A DNA stretch of 64,000 bases, taken from the NCBI RefSeq assembly GCF_007845675.1, contig NZ_VOBR01000002.1, positions 186,001 to 250,000 on the forward strand, in the 5' to 3' direction. The notes under the pieces are model-generated. The model saw nothing but the letters and a program-made list of their open reading frames with translations, did no database searches and was not told where the DNA came from. Origin of the DNA: Lentzea tibetensis. GTDB lineage: Bacteria; Actinomycetota; Actinomycetes; Mycobacteriales; Pseudonocardiaceae. The position numbers and the translations under genes are program-made. Shown here in pieces: positions 7,525 through 16,151 of the stretch. Positions within the stretch are counted from its first letter, which is position 1, and every line of letters begins with the position of its first letter.

Positions 7525-9066
7525 TCAGTGTCCACTTGGCGCTGTGCGGACCTCGTTCGCGGTCGTGGTCGCGCGGTTGAGTTCGCGTGTGTAGCGGTCG
7601 GGGTTGATCGCGACGAGCCGCCGGTGCATCTCGACCGACTCGGCGGCGGCCGCCTGGGCCTCGGCGTGTTCTCCGCGCTTGGACCGGACGATGGCGTGGT
7701 CGGTCAGCGCGTCGGCGAGCAGCGGGGCGTACTCGTACGGGTCGGCGGCGTGCCATTCCCGGTACTCGGCGAGTGAGCGCAGCGAGGCGGCCAGCGCCTC
7801 GTCGAGCCTGCCGACCCGCGCCGCGGCCACGCCGAAGGTGTTGCGCGCCAATGCCAGGCTCTCCGGCTTCTCGTACAGCTCAACGGCTTTCGCCGCCGCG
7901 TCGACGGCCTCCTGGTCCGCGTTGCGGCTGAGCAGTGCGCTGGCCCGGTTGGTCCACGCCCGCGCGAGCTCCGTGCGTCCCATCGAGGTGTGCTCGTACT
8001 TCCGCGCGATCGTGATGGCCTCGGTGTTCGCCGCGAGTGCCTCGTCGAGCCGGTCCAGGTCGTGCAGCCGCGAGCCGAGGCCGATCAGCGCCACTGCCAG
8101 CCGCAGTTCGGTCTTCATGACCACGGCACGGCCCTCGGCGTTCGCGACGAGTGCGCGGTAGCGGTCGACCGACTCCTGCGCCGCGGCCAGCGCCTCGTGG
8201 TCGAGTCCCAGCGCGCGCAGCCGGTTGGCGTGGTTGTTGAGCACGCCGGCGAGATGACCGAGGAACTCCGGCTCACCCTTGCGCTCGGCTCGCTGCCGAA
8301 TGATCCGCACGCCCTCGGTGTGCGACGTCCGCGCCTCGTCGAGCCTGCCAAGGCGCAGCTGCAGGATGCTGAGCTCGCCGAGCGCGGTGTAGCAGCGGAC
8401 CGCCTCCTCCCACGGCTGCTGGCGCCAGAACGCCGCGGCTTCGGCCGCCGCATCGCACGCCAGCGCGTACTCGCCGATGACGACGAGCCGACGGGCGTGC
8501 TCGGCCTGCGCGTGCGCCAGGCCGTAGCCGGGAGGCGCGCCCTTCTTGATCGGCTTCTGCTCGCGCAGCTCGGCGACCGACTCGCCGGCCGACCGCGCGG
8601 ACTCCTCGTGCCTGCCGAGTTCGCCGAGGATGTGGGTGATCCAGTACTTGGCCGAGTTGGCGGTCTCGACGCTGTACTTTCCGGGGGCGGAGAGCTCCAC
8701 GCTGACCCGCCGCTCCTCCTCGGCGATCGGCAACGCCTCTTCGTACAACTTCAGCCGGATCAGGGTGGTGCGCAAGGCTTTGAGCACCGACCGCAAGGCC
8801 TGCCGGTCTTCGAACGCACGCCGCAGCTCGAGCTCTTCGAAGTACGCGCGCCGGGCGAGATCGTCCCAGCCCAGTTCCTCGTAGGACTCGCCGAGGAAGT
8901 TGAGCGCGCGGGGCAGCGCATCCCGCTGAGGCCAGGTGTCGCGAGGCGTGTCGCGCAGCTCCTCGACCACGTCCATCTGGATGCGGATCACCCGGTACGC
9001 CTGGTCCGGGTGGCCGTTCTCCGGCTTGCGGTGCCAGATGTCCTGGCGTTGCACTCGCACGATCAC
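7525..9066 (-). CDS. Tetratricopeptide repeat protein
   Basis: A protein of about 513 residues made almost entirely of TPR-like helical pairs, such as LGELGRHEESARSAGESVAEL, LRALGLDHEALAAAQESVDRY and VGRLDEALAASLRSLAEYREW. It has no signal peptide or membrane helix, so it is probably a cytoplasmic scaffold or peptide-binding protein. The frame stays open to 9342, but upstream of GTG 9066 the translation is low-complexity and overlaps doxX. GTG 9066, 9060 and 9054 and ATG 8976 are the possible starts; 9066 gives a 13-nt gap to doxX and a likely operon with it. The resemblance to the TPR halves of AfsR-like regulators suggests a shared origin. Confidence 0.75.
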   Translation of the reverse strand: MIVRVQRQDIWHRKPENGHPDQAYRVIRIQMDVVEELRDTPRDTWPQRDALPRALNFLGESYEELGWDDLARRAYFEELELRRAFEDRQALRSVLKALRTTLIRLKLYEEALPIAEEERRVSVELSAPGKYSVETANSAKYWITHILGELGRHEESARSAGESVAELREQKPIKKGAPPGYGLAHAQAEHARRLVVIGEYALACDAAAEAAAFWRQQPWEEAVRCYTALGELSILQLRLGRLDEARTSHTEGVRIIRQRAERKGEPEFLGHLAGVLNNHANRLRALGLDHEALAAAQESVDRYRALVANAEGRAVVMKTELRLAVALIGLGSRLHDLDRLDEALAANTEAITIARKYEHTSMGRTELARAWTNRASALLSRNADQEAVDAAAKAVELYEKPESLALARNTFGVAAARVGRLDEALAASLRSLAEYREWHAADPYEYAPLLADALTDHAIVRSKRGEHAEAQAAAAESVEMHRRLVAINPDRYTRELNRATTTANEVRTAPSGH

Positions 9067-9079
9067 ACGGCAGTGGATA

Positions 9080-9448
9080 TCACGCGTGGGCCGATGCCGT
9101 CCCGAGTGTCGCGAGATCGCCGCGGCACGCCCACGCGACCGCTGCGGCGGCCACCGCGGGGAGTCCGCAGTAGAGCGTCGCCCACGCCATGTCGTGGCCG
9201 AGCATCGCGTGGACCGTGCCTGCGGACACCATGATCGTGAAGATGCCGACCGCCCCGACGGCTCGGGTCCGCGGGACGAGCAGCAGGACGCCCGACAGCA
9301 GCTGGGTGATGGCCGCGCCGGTGCGCAGCCACATCGGCACACCCCACCCGGCGAACATCTCCTGGTCGAACTCGACGGGTAACAGCCTGATGGCGCCGAG
9401 CCCGGCGAAGAACACGCCGAGCACGAGCGCGGTGATGCGAACGAGCAT
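9080..9448 (-). CDS. DoxX family membrane protein
   Basis: A 122-residue, four-helix membrane protein. The LLPVEF-x-MFAGWGVPMWLRTGAAITQLLSGVLLLVPRTRAVGA arrangement is that of DoxX/DoxD-like proteins, small quinone- or redox-associated membrane proteins often under TetR control. Here a TetR-family gene is transcribed divergently from a 60-bp region that carries an inverted repeat, so repression by that neighbour is likely. The TPR gene follows closely downstream. Confidence 0.8.
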   Translation of the reverse strand: MLVRITALVLGVFFAGLGAIRLLPVEFDQEMFAGWGVPMWLRTGAAITQLLSGVLLLVPRTRAVGAVGIFTIMVSAGTVHAMLGHDMAWATLYCGLPAVAAAAVAWACRGDLATLGTASAHA

Positions 9449-9463
9449 GACGCCCCCCCTGAG

Positions 9464-9500
9464 TTGACAGGCGTTAAGTTAACGGGTGTTCAGTTATAGT
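9464..9500. promoter_or_regulatory. Shared doxX/tetR regulatory region
   Basis: This stretch holds the inverted repeat GTTAA-G-TTAAC (9473-9483), two related half-sites GCGTTAAGTTA (9471-9481) and GTGTTCAGTTA (9486-9496), and a TATAGT -10 box (9495-9500) that ends 8 nt before the tetR ATG. There is no Shine-Dalgarno sequence for tetR, so its message is probably leaderless. The repeats are plausible operators for the TetR protein. Confidence 0.5.
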
Positions 9501-9508
9501 GTCGACCG

Positions 9509-10126
9509 ATGAGCACCGAACCACGCCGCCGCAACCGCAAGGGGCAGGGTGAGCTCCTCCGCCAGGAGCTGATCGACGCGGCCGCGGCGGCCCTGCGCGA
9601 GACGGGGGACGAGAACGGCCTGTCCATGCGCGAGGTGGCGCGGCGGGTGGGTGTCACGCCGCCCGCGGTCTACCTGCACTTCCCGAACAAGGAGGCGCTC
9701 GTCGACGCCGTGCTCACCGATCGCTTCACCGCGTTGCTGATCCGGCTGCGCGACGCGACCGCCGGAGTGCCGGACCCGGTGGTGTCGCTGCGCGCCGGTT
9801 GCCTCGCGTACCTGCGCTTCGCTGCCGAGGACCCCGGCTCGTACCGGGTGCTGTTCGGCGGGCGCTCGGCGATGTCGTTCGACGACGCGGACCTGGGCGC
9901 CCAGTCGGGTGGACCGGCTTTCGGCGCGCTCGTCCGCGGGGTCACCGGCTGTCAGCGGGTCGGAGCGATCCCGCCGGGTGCCCCGGAGGACGTGGCCAGG
10001 CTGCTGTGGATCGCGCTGCACGGCACTGCGACCCTCACCCAGGCCCGCCCGTCGTTTCCGTGGCCTCCGGTGGAAGACCTGCTCGACGACCTGCTGGCGC
10101 GTGTCGCCGGGCTCGAACAGGAGTAG
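9509..10126 (+). CDS. TetR/AcrR family transcriptional regulator
   Basis: A 205-residue repressor. Residues about 15-65 form the TetR helix-turn-helix with the typical LSMREVARRVGVTPPAVYLHFPNKEALVDAV. The C-terminal ligand and dimerisation domain resembles the WHG-type subgroup (RAGCLAYLRFAAEDPGSYRVLF). It is divergent from doxX, which it probably represses, and 39 bp ahead of a large AfsR-like regulator on the same strand. Confidence 0.92.
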   Translation: MSTEPRRRNRKGQGELLRQELIDAAAAALRETGDENGLSMREVARRVGVTPPAVYLHFPNKEALVDAVLTDRFTALLIRLRDATAGVPDPVVSLRAGCLAYLRFAAEDPGSYRVLFGGRSAMSFDDADLGAQSGGPAFGALVRGVTGCQRVGAIPPGAPEDVARLLWIALHGTATLTQARPSFPWPPVEDLLDDLLARVAGLEQE

Positions 10127-10165
10127 TAGTCGACTCGAAGCTCGTGACGGTCATCTGGGGGAGAG

Positions 10166-13100
10166 ATGCGTGGAGTTCGATTCGGTGTGCTGGGGCCGGT
10201 GACGGTCTGGCGCGACGGTGAGGTCATCACGCCCACGTCGGCCACCCAGCGCGCCCTGCTCGGTGTGCTGCTGCTCGCGGAGAACCGGCCGCTGTCGACC
10301 GACCGCCTGGTCGCCGTGCTCCGGCAGGGGGACGGCCTCAACGACGCGCGCGCATGGGTGCACGTGGTGGTGTCCCGGCTGCGGACGTGGCTGGCCAAGG
10401 CCACCGACCAGACGGTGACCGTGTCCCGGCAGACGGACGGCTACCTGTTGCGGGCCGCGGAGGAGTGCGTCGACCTGCTGACGTTCCGCGGACTGCACGC
10501 CGAGGCGACCGCGGCGGACAGCTCGGCGAGGCAGGCCGACCTGTGGGACGAGGCGCTGGCGCTCTGGCGCGGCCCCGCACTGGCCGACGTGGCCGCCGCG
10601 CTGCACGACGACGCGCTGACCGTGCAGACCGACGCGCTCCGGGTCGGGGCCGCACTCGGGTTCAGCGAGGCCGCGCTGGCGACCGGCCGGCCGCAGCGGG
10701 CCCTGCCGTGCGTCATCGAACTGGCCGCCGCGCATCCGCTGGACGAACGGCTGCACGCCGCATGCGCGCTGCTGCTGGCGGGGAGCGGCAGGCAGAGCGA
10801 GGCGCTGCACCTCATCGAACGCACCCGCGAGCGGCTCGCCAGCGAGCTGGGCATCGACCTGGGCGAGCACCTTCGCGAGGCCCAACTGCTGGTGCTCCGC
10901 CAGCAGGCGATGCCCGAGGTCCGGGTCGTGCGAGAGACACCGCCCGCGGTCCGCTGGCGTGGTCCGCGGCCGGACGTGGCCGCGCTCGTCGGACGGGACC
11001 GCGATCGCCAGGCGCTGGAGAACGCGCTCGGCCACCGCAGGTTCGTCATGGTCACCGGACCCGGTGGGTGCGGCAAGACCGCGCTGGCCATGGATCTCGC
11101 CAAGAAGGCCGAGCCGCGGTTCACCGACGGCGTCGCGGTCGTCTGCCTCGCGTCGTTGAGGTCGTTCGACGAGATCGTCACCGCCTTCGCGTCGCTGATG
11201 GACGTGTCCGCCCCGACGATCGACCAGACCGCGGCGGCGCTGACGCACGCGCTCGCCCAGCGGCACCTGCTGATCGTCCTGGACAACTGCGAACACCTCG
11301 CCGCCGAGTGCGCGCGGTTCACGCGGTTGATCGCCGACCACGCACCGCGGGTCGTCGTCCTCGCGACCTCACAACTGCCGCTGGGCGTCGTGGAGGAGTG
11401 GGTCTGGCCGCTGGGCACGCTGGAGGTGCCCGCGGAGGGCACGCGGGTCGATCCCGGCACACCCGCCGTGGCTCTCTTCCTCCGGCGTGCGCTCGAGGCG
11501 CTGCCCACCTTGAACGCGAGCGACTCCGACCTCGAGCTGGTCGGCAGACTGTGCCGGGGGCTGGACGGCCTGCCACTGGCCATCGAGCTGGCGGCGGCCA
11601 GACTGCGGGCGTTGTCCATCGCCCAGCTCGTGCACCGGCTGACGGACAACCTGTCCATTTTGGACGGTCCTGGGCGGACGCTCACCGCGACGATCGACTG
11701 GTCCTACCGGCTGCTGACCGAGGACGAGCAGCGGTTGCTCACCAGGCTGTCGGTGTTCCGCGGCAGCTTCTCACTGCGGTCAGCCGAGGCCGTGTGCGGT
11801 GACCACGTGCTACCGGTGCTCGTCTCCCTGGTCGAACGCTCACTGGTGCTGGCCCGCGACACCAACGGATCCGAACGCCGGTACGTCCTGCTGGCCGCGG
11901 TGCGAGAGTTCGCCGCCGACCGCCTGGCCGACCGCGACGCGACGCACGACCGCCTGCTCGACCACTGGCTCGCGGAGGGCCGTGCGGTCGACGCGCTGCC
12001 CCACTACCGCGACCGCATGGAGCGGGCGCGGGCGCTGATGGACGACGGCGAGAACATCAGGGCCGCGCTCGACCACGGCTTCGGTGGCACGCGGCAGGCC
12101 GACGCCGCCGAGACCGTGGTCAGGCTGGCGTCGTTCTGGCTGGCCAACCGCGCCCACCTCGGCAGCAGCGAAGTCCGCATGCGGCAGGCGATCGAGCACG
12201 CCGGGCTCTGCACACCGGAGGTCCGCGGTCTGCTGACCTACCAGTCGGCGGTGCGGCGGGCGCTGCGCGAGGACTACGTCGGAGCGCGGCAGGAGATGGC
12301 CGCCGCGCTGCCGAGGATCGCCGCGAACCGGCAGCGCGAGTACCGCGACGGCCTGGTGTCCCTCGTGACCAACGGCCGGTTCGTGCTGAACCCGATTGTC
12401 CTCGAACAGATCCCGGCCACGCTCGTCGCGTTGCCGGGGGACCTGGACGGCGACGAGCCGTCGACCGCTCTCACCGCCTGCGCCGGGGCGTACGGCACCT
12501 GGGGCCGCTTCGCCGACGCGGTCGAGCTGTGCGCGAGGTACGCGGCCCGAGCGGCCCGGCGCGGCACGCCGTTCTCGGTGAGCCATCAGGTGGTCAGGGC
12601 CGAGATCGCGATGGGGACGGGCGCGATCGACGAGGCGGTCTCCTGGTCGCGCCTGCTGACCGAGCAGCTGCCGGGTGCGGGCAGTCCGCTGGAACAGGAG
12701 CCCGCCCGTCGTGCCATCGCGCTGATTCTCCTGACCACCGGCGAGAACGAGGCGGCCGCCGAGTTCCTCACCGAGTCGATCTCCGAGCTCGACCGCCGCT
12801 ACCCGCCCGAGCACGCGCGCGGCAGTGCGCACCTCGGTGTGCTGCTGGCGCAGGCGCAACGGCGGGCAGGCGATCCCGAGCAGGCCCGCGACTCCCTCGC
12901 CAAGGCGCTCTCGCAGGCCGTCCGCCGGACGCATCTGCGGGTGGGGTTCACCGGGGCGCTGGCGGCCGCGCTCGTCGCGGCCGATCTCGGTGACGGGGAG
13001 CGGAGTCGTGAGCTGACGCGGGGCTGGGACACCCTGCGGCGCCGGATCGGTCTGCCCGTGCCGCTCGGTTTCGCTGACGCCCCAACGGTTCTGGGGTTCT

Positions 13101-13219
13101 CCGACGGTGCCTGCGGCACGCCGGACCCGTCGTGGAACTGGTGTGCCGAGGAGCTGCAGGAGGTCATCGACGGGGCACACCGCTGGGCGGTGGGCCTGAA
13201 CCAGCTGCAAGCGTTCTGA
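10166..13219 (+). CDS. AfsR/SARP-type regulator with BTAD and NB-ARC domains
   Basis: A 1017-residue STAND-class activator. The N-terminus (FGVLGPVTVWRDGEVITP) begins an OmpR-like winged helix at about 3-95, followed by a BTAD domain (about 100-245, with LWDEALALWRGPALADV and SGRQSEALHLIERTRERLASELGIDLG). An NB-ARC ATPase core starts near 275 with P-loop GPGGCGKTALA (about 297-307) and Walker B LLIVLDNCEH. A winged helix and TPR-like arrays fill the rest. Such proteins bind DNA direct repeats and oligomerise on nucleotide. It follows the tetR gene by 39 bp; a GGGGGAG stretch lies just before the ATG. Its target is not evident. Confidence 0.93.
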   Translation: MRGVRFGVLGPVTVWRDGEVITPTSATQRALLGVLLLAENRPLSTDRLVAVLRQGDGLNDARAWVHVVVSRLRTWLAKATDQTVTVSRQTDGYLLRAAEECVDLLTFRGLHAEATAADSSARQADLWDEALALWRGPALADVAAALHDDALTVQTDALRVGAALGFSEAALATGRPQRALPCVIELAAAHPLDERLHAACALLLAGSGRQSEALHLIERTRERLASELGIDLGEHLREAQLLVLRQQAMPEVRVVRETPPAVRWRGPRPDVAALVGRDRDRQALENALGHRRFVMVTGPGGCGKTALAMDLAKKAEPRFTDGVAVVCLASLRSFDEIVTAFASLMDVSAPTIDQTAAALTHALAQRHLLIVLDNCEHLAAECARFTRLIADHAPRVVVLATSQLPLGVVEEWVWPLGTLEVPAEGTRVDPGTPAVALFLRRALEALPTLNASDSDLELVGRLCRGLDGLPLAIELAAARLRALSIAQLVHRLTDNLSILDGPGRTLTATIDWSYRLLTEDEQRLLTRLSVFRGSFSLRSAEAVCGDHVLPVLVSLVERSLVLARDTNGSERRYVLLAAVREFAADRLADRDATHDRLLDHWLAEGRAVDALPHYRDRMERARALMDDGENIRAALDHGFGGTRQADAAETVVRLASFWLANRAHLGSSEVRMRQAIEHAGLCTPEVRGLLTYQSAVRRALREDYVGARQEMAAALPRIAANRQREYRDGLVSLVTNGRFVLNPIVLEQIPATLVALPGDLDGDEPSTALTACAGAYGTWGRFADAVELCARYAARAARRGTPFSVSHQVVRAEIAMGTGAIDEAVSWSRLLTEQLPGAGSPLEQEPARRAIALILLTTGENEAAAEFLTESISELDRRYPPEHARGSAHLGVLLAQAQRRAGDPEQARDSLAKALSQAVRRTHLRVGFTGALAAALVAADLGDGERSRELTRGWDTLRRRIGLPVPLGFADAPTVLGFSDGACGTPDPSWNWCAEELQEVIDGAHRWAVGLNQLQAF

Positions 13220-13291
13220 AAGACGGCCTCCCTACCCTCGCGCTCGGTTCGCGGCAGTTGAGGTGCCGCGCGGCACGGAACTGGGGATGAC

Positions 13292-13624
13292 ATGAGGAAA
13301 CGAACGGTCGGCGCTCGACTACAAGAAACCGAAGGACGGCAGCACGGCGTTGCCGGTCATCCGGTTGCCCGCGGCCGATCCCGCACGGCGGATCGGCTCG
13401 CTCTTCGTCAACCCCGGCGGGCCAGGAGGGTCCGCTGTGGACGTCGTGCGGGCGGCGAAGGACCGGCGCGCTCGACCAGGCGCTCGGGCGGTTCCTCGAC
13501 TGGTGCCGGGCAACGGGGTGCGCGTTCGGCGCCGGTGATCCCGAGGCGGCTCACCAGCGCCTGGTCGACAAGCTCGAGGCCGAGCTGGTCGGCGATCGCG
13601 CTGCGCCGGCTTTCGGTTGCTCGT
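13292..13624 (+). pseudogene. Decayed TAP-like alpha/beta hydrolase (SlpD/SlpE type)
   Basis: Pieces of one protein appear in different frames. From 13314 a frame reads LDYKKPKDGSTALPVIRLPA then RRIGSLFVNPGGPGGSAVDVV, typical of the early part of secreted tripeptidyl-aminopeptidase-like hydrolases. At about 13468 the match jumps by +1 into ALDQALGRFLDWCRATGCAFGAGDP, which belongs much later in such proteins. The nucleophile region between is missing, as is the signal peptide and the C-terminal half, and the last fragment runs into the end of pobA. This is best explained by an internal deletion plus frameshift. It accounts for the apparent 400-bp gene gap between the AfsR-like gene and pobA. 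Confidence 0.75.
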
Positions 13625-14809
13625 TCACGACCTGGGCCAGCCGGTGTAGGCCTCGGCGAGGTAGCGCTTGCCGTGCTCCGACCCGACGACCGCCGCCAGC
13701 TCGCCGAGCTGGCGGTGCACGTCGAAGTCCGACGCGCCGGGCAACGCGTGCAGCATCGTGGTCATCCAGTAGGAGAAGTGCTGCGCCTTCCAGACCCGGT
13801 CGACCGCCCGGCCGGTGTAGGTGTCCAGTGCCGACCAGTCGTGCTTGAGCACCGCGCGCTCCACCACTTCGGCGAGCACGCGCACGTCCGCCAGCGCCAG
13901 GTTGAGTCCTTTCGCGCCGGTCGGCGGCACCGTGTGCGCGGCGTCGCCGGCGAGGAGCAGGTTCCCGTGCCGCATCGGCTCGCACGTGTAGGACCGGAAC
14001 GGCAGCACGGTCCGGGCGAGTATCCGTCCCTCGGTCAGCGCGAAGTCGTCCTCGCCCGCGAGCCGCGCCTGCAGCTCCGACCAGATCCGGTCCTCGGACC
14101 AGTCGTCGGCCGACTCGTCAGGCGAGCACTGGAAGTACATCCGCTGGATCGCGTCGGTGCGCCGGCTGACGAGTGCGAAACCGCGCTCGGACCGGCAGTA
14201 GATCAGCTCGGGAGCGCTCGGCGGAGCCTCGCACAGGATGCCGAACCACGCGAAGGGGTACTGCCGGAAGTACTCCTTGCGGTCCGCCACCGAAGCGCGC
14301 GTCGTGCTGTGCGAACCGTCCGCGCCCACCAGCACCGCGCACCGCACCTCGTGCCGCACGCTTTTGCTGTCCGTGAAGAGCATCGCGGGGCGGTCGCTCG
14401 TCACGTCCACCACGGCGGTGTCCGTCACGGAGTACCGGACGTCGCCGCCGTCGCGTTCACGCGCGGCCGCGAGGTCGGCGAACACGTCGGTCTGCGGGTA
14501 CAGCCACGTCGACGCGCCGACGAGGGCCTGGAAGTCGATCCGGTGGCTGACCCCGTTGAAGCGCAGGTCGATGCCCTGGTGCTCGTGGCCGTCGCGCAGC
14601 ACGCGGTCCGACACACCCGAGTCGACCAGCAGTCGCACGCTGTCGCGCTCGAGGATGCCCGCCCGGTGGGTGTGCTCGATCTGGTCGCGGGAACGGGACT
14701 CGACGACGACCGACTCGACACCGGCGACGTGGAGCAGGTGGGAGAGCATCAGTCCGGCCGGTCCGCCCCCGACGATGCCGACCGTGGTGCTGGAGACGAT
14801 GCGGGACAT
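13625..14809 (-). CDS. pobA: 4-hydroxybenzoate 3-monooxygenase
   Basis: FAD-dependent monooxygenase of 394 residues that converts 4-hydroxybenzoate, NAD(P)H and O2 to protocatechuate. The Rossmann motif VGIVGGGPAGL is at the N-terminus, followed by HTHRAGILERDSVRLL, the DG motif VLVGADGSHSTTR and the FAD-binding LLLAGDAAHTVPPTGAKGLNLA. Length and motifs fit PobA closely. ATG 14809 has a good AAGGAAGG site, so I prefer it to an upstream in-frame start at 14824. It lies 31 nt (to ATG 14809) after the aromatic-acid transporter gene and is probably cotranscribed. No protocatechuate ring-cleavage genes are in this window. Confidence 0.92.
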   Translation of the reverse strand: MSRIVSSTTVGIVGGGPAGLMLSHLLHVAGVESVVVESRSRDQIEHTHRAGILERDSVRLLVDSGVSDRVLRDGHEHQGIDLRFNGVSHRIDFQALVGASTWLYPQTDVFADLAAARERDGGDVRYSVTDTAVVDVTSDRPAMLFTDSKSVRHEVRCAVLVGADGSHSTTRASVADRKEYFRQYPFAWFGILCEAPPSAPELIYCRSERGFALVSRRTDAIQRMYFQCSPDESADDWSEDRIWSELQARLAGEDDFALTEGRILARTVLPFRSYTCEPMRHGNLLLAGDAAHTVPPTGAKGLNLALADVRVLAEVVERAVLKHDWSALDTYTGRAVDRVWKAQHFSYWMTTMLHALPGASDFDVHRQLGELAAVVGSEHGKRYLAEAYTGWPRS

Positions 14810-14840
14810 GGTGCCTTCCTTCAACGGGAACGTGGCGCGC

Positions 14841-16058
14841 TCACGCGGTGTGCCCGTGTGCCGGAACGGTCAGCAACGCGAGGACGGCGAGCACGGCCGC
14901 GAACGCGAACGCGTAGAAGCCCCACGGATAGGCTAGTCCCGCTGACACCAGTGCGCCGCCGAGGAACGGGCCGATGATCGCGCCGATCCGCCCGACCCCC
15001 GCGGCGAGGCCGAGCGCGGTCCCGCGGACCTCGCTCGGGTACAGGTGGCCGACGAAGGCGTACACCAGCACCTGGGCGCTGAACACGAAGACGCCCGCGA
15101 GGAACACCGCCGCGTACACCAGCACCTGCGTCTGCATCCTGATCGAAAGCAGGGCGAGGAACACCGCGGCCACGCCGAACCACACCAGCACCGTCGGCTT
15201 GTTCCCCCGCGCGTCGGAGACCCGCCCTGCCACCAGCAGGCCGGTGACCGCGCCGAGGTTCAGCGTCAGCAGCAGGCCCAGCGAGGCGCCGAGTGAGTAG
15301 CCGGCCTGCCCCATGATCTTGGGCAGCCACGTGTTGAGGCCGTAGACCAGCAGCAGTCCCATGAACGACGCGACCCAGATGCCGATGCCGATGCGCAGGT
15401 AGCGACCGCGTACGACCTTCGACGTCGCCGAGACGTCCGGCCGCCGCTCCACCGCAAGGAAGGCCGCGGACTCCGGGAGTTTGATCCACATCAGCGGCAG
15501 CGTGAGCAGGCCGGCCACCCCGCCGATGACGAACATCGCCTGCCAGCCGAACTCGGGGATCACCACGATCGCCAGCAACGCGGTGAGCACCGCTCCCACG
15601 TGGTAGCCGGTCATCATCATGGTCACCGCCGAGCCCCCGCGGCCTCGTGGTGCGTACTCGGTCATGAACGCCAGAGCGGTCGGCAGGCAGGCGCCGAGGC
15701 CGAGGCCGCCGAGGAAGCGGAGCACACCGAACGCAGCGACGTTCGGCGCGAACGCGATGGCCAGTGTCAGCACGGAGAAGGCCGCGATGCAGGCCATCAG
15801 CGTCGTTCGCCTGCCGAACCGGTCGGTGAGCGGTCCGACCGCGACCGCACCGATTCCCACGCCGACCAGGCCGACCGTCGCGACCAGCGTCAGCGACGCC
15901 GCGTCGAAGCCGAGGGCCTTGTTCTTGTCCAGCACGGGGATCACGGCGCCGAGCACGACGAGGTCGAACCCGTCCAGCGCGACGGCGAGCCAGCACAGGA
16001 ACACCGGCCATCGGCCGTGCGTGCGTTGAGCGGACGTCGTCGGGGTCGTCGCTGACAT
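14841..16058 (-). CDS. MFS transporter, aromatic acid:H+ symporter family (PcaK-like)
   Basis: A 405-residue, 12-helix major facilitator protein. The first-helix motif FDLVVLGAVIPVLDKN resembles the DGxD motif of the AAHS family, and the loop 2-3 signature appears as GPLTDRFGRRTT. AAHS members import 4-hydroxybenzoate, protocatechuate and related acids. Its place immediately before pobA and divergent from an IclR regulator supports 4-hydroxybenzoate uptake. Helix 1 reads FDLVVL rather than the classic DGFD, with an aspartate pair spread over ALDGFDLV, so the motif is intact. Confidence 0.88.
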   Translation of the reverse strand: MSATTPTTSAQRTHGRWPVFLCWLAVALDGFDLVVLGAVIPVLDKNKALGFDAASLTLVATVGLVGVGIGAVAVGPLTDRFGRRTTLMACIAAFSVLTLAIAFAPNVAAFGVLRFLGGLGLGACLPTALAFMTEYAPRGRGGSAVTMMMTGYHVGAVLTALLAIVVIPEFGWQAMFVIGGVAGLLTLPLMWIKLPESAAFLAVERRPDVSATSKVVRGRYLRIGIGIWVASFMGLLLVYGLNTWLPKIMGQAGYSLGASLGLLLTLNLGAVTGLLVAGRVSDARGNKPTVLVWFGVAAVFLALLSIRMQTQVLVYAAVFLAGVFVFSAQVLVYAFVGHLYPSEVRGTALGLAAGVGRIGAIIGPFLGGALVSAGLAYPWGFYAFAFAAVLAVLALLTVPAHGHTA

Positions 16059-16127
16059 GTGACGCTCCTGTTCCTGCGGCGAATGCAGGAATGGTGGCCG
16101 TCGTCACGTCGGTGGTGGTAGACAGTT

Positions 16128-16144
16128 CTTCCACTCAGCGGAAG
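16128..16144. promoter_or_regulatory. Candidate IclR operator
   Basis: CTTCC-N7-GGAAG is a perfect dyad in the 93-bp gap between the divergent transporter and iclR genes. Its right arm doubles as the GGAAGG ribosome site of the iclR gene, so binding there would block the regulator's own expression. IclR-family operators are often short dyads of this size. Confidence 0.45.
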
Positions 16145-16151
16145 GCCGACG

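Noticed and set aside
13292-14977. A 561-codon plus-strand open frame
   Set aside because: It lies opposite pobA, which has clear FAD motifs, and its translation is low-complexity.
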